A DNA stretch of 5,122 nucleotides from Nitrospinota bacterium. GTDB taxonomy: Bacteria; Nitrospirota; Nitrospiria; Nitrospirales; UBA8639. Below the pieces are notes generated by a model, which saw only the letters and a list, made by a program, of their open reading frames with translations, was not told the DNA's origin and did no database searches. A program made the position numbers and the translations under genes. Where the stretch lies: positions 1-5,122 of the forward strand of contig JADFRB010000185.1 in assembly GCA_022561525.1 (NCBI GenBank), in the 5' to 3' direction. Shown here in pieces: positions 4,865 to 5,122 of this stretch. Positions within the stretch are counted from its first letter, which is position 1. Every line of letters starts with the position of its first letter.

Positions 4865-5122
4865 ATGCGCTATGCAATCCTGTGGCGGATCCTTTCAGTA
4901 TCAGTTGCTTGGACAGCTTTTACACAGTCCTCTCTGCCTATTAGCCACATTAAAAGTAAGACAGCATTGTGCGGTATTTTCCTCCATTCCAGTAACCTAC
5001 CTGCTTGTCCTGACCAGGGTATCCCGGTGCGGCGCTCCGTCTCGGCTGGTGCTTCCCCGATGAGGGCGACATCAGCTAGGGAGGGGCCGGCACCGGGGAC
5101 TGGGTGGAAGGTATCGTGGAGG
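4865..5122 (+). CDS. Doubtful reading frame, open to window end, no recognised family
   Basis: ATG 4865 lies 18 bases after the methyltransferase stop, with AGGA before it. The frame has no stop for the remaining 86 codons, so it runs off the window. The N-terminus (MRYAILWRILSVSVAWTAF) has an Arg followed by a hydrophobic stretch and could be a signal peptide or membrane anchor. The next 30 residues are unremarkable. From about codon 52 the composition turns to Arg, Gly, Ser and Pro and coincides with a GC-rich foldable block, which argues against coding there. It may be a genuine 5' gene portion interrupted by an inserted element, or no gene at all. I do not recognise the product. Confidence 0.25.
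   Translation, partial: MRYAILWRILSVSVAWTAFTQSSLPISHIKSKTALCGIFLHSSNLPACPDQGIPVRRSVSAGASPMRATSAREGPAPGTGWKVSWR
5026..5122 (+). other. GC-rich nested stem structure at window end, possible 5' part of a group II intron or other ncRNA
   Basis: Three nested helices can be drawn. The outer one pairs GGTGC (5026-5030) with GCACC (5090-5094), continued by GGC/GCC (5031-5033 with 5086-5088) and CTCC/GGAG (5035-5038 with 5080-5083) with small bulges. The middle one pairs GCTGGTG (5045-5051) with CATCAGC (5070-5076), 7 pairs including one G-U. The inner one pairs CCC (5055-5057) with GGG (5064-5066). Composition changes sharply from the A/T-richer sequence before about 5020. GTGCGG at 5027-5032 resembles the conserved GTGYG 5' end of bacterial group II introns, and TGGGTGGAAGG follows the fold. 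The body and any reverse transcriptase would be beyond the window, so the class is unproven. Confidence 0.35.

Noticed and set aside
4872..5063. 63-codon + strand frame beginning MQSCGGSFQ
   Set aside because: It has no ribosome binding site at a proper distance and a Cys/Leu-rich, non-family composition; the alternative frame from 4865 is better placed, though itself doubtful.
1..5122. CRISPR array, tRNA or rRNA genes, insertion-sequence transposase
   Set aside because: No regularly spaced repeats, cloverleaf or rRNA-like sequence, and no transposase motifs were seen on either strand; the only clear repeats are the ligase 5' duplication and the decamer.

Overview
The window is a fragment of a bacterial surface-polysaccharide or glycoconjugate locus, with every supported gene on the + strand. 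Base composition is moderate (near 50% G+C by eye). The best marker is a membrane protein resembling the exosortase A-associated O-glycosylation ligases (Wzy_C/O-antigen ligase superfamily). Such loci occur in Gram-negative bacteria that have exosortase/PEP-CTERM systems. The N-terminus of this protein resembles forms I associate with Nitrospirota, Planctomycetota and related environmental bacteria, but no taxon can be fixed from the sequence.

Layout: (1) 3-1046, the C-terminal part of a NodU/CmcH-type carbamoyltransferase, cut by the window edge. (2) 1047-1308, an intergenic region with a 7-bp-stem hairpin and, at about 1240-1313, a decayed second copy of the first codons of the next gene. 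(3) 1309-2613, the ligase-like polytopic membrane protein. (4) 2731-3603, a PAPS-dependent sulfotransferase, whose likely start is internal to the longest ORF. (5) 3587-3697, a broken second sulfotransferase that overlaps the first gene's end and stops just before its PAPS-binding loop. (6) about 3698-4015, a gene-free scar containing a GC-rich block of strong hairpins. (7) 4016-4846, a class I SAM-dependent methyltransferase. (8) 4847-5122, a doubtful reading frame open to the window end, overlapping another GC-rich, strongly foldable block.

The intact genes fit one theme. A glycan is decorated by carbamoylation, sulfation and methylation, and a membrane ligase may transfer it to protein or another acceptor. 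This set of decorations recalls the Nod-factor tailoring set (NodU, NodH, NodS) in chemistry only. No convincing terminator separates the genes, so shared transcription is possible, but two gene remnants and two structured non-coding blocks show repeated rearrangement.

I did not find a complete undescribed system. The most useful observations are the fossil 5' copy of the ligase gene with mostly synonymous differences, the sulfotransferase broken at its P-loop, and the two foldable blocks, which may be mobile-intron or other ncRNA pieces.
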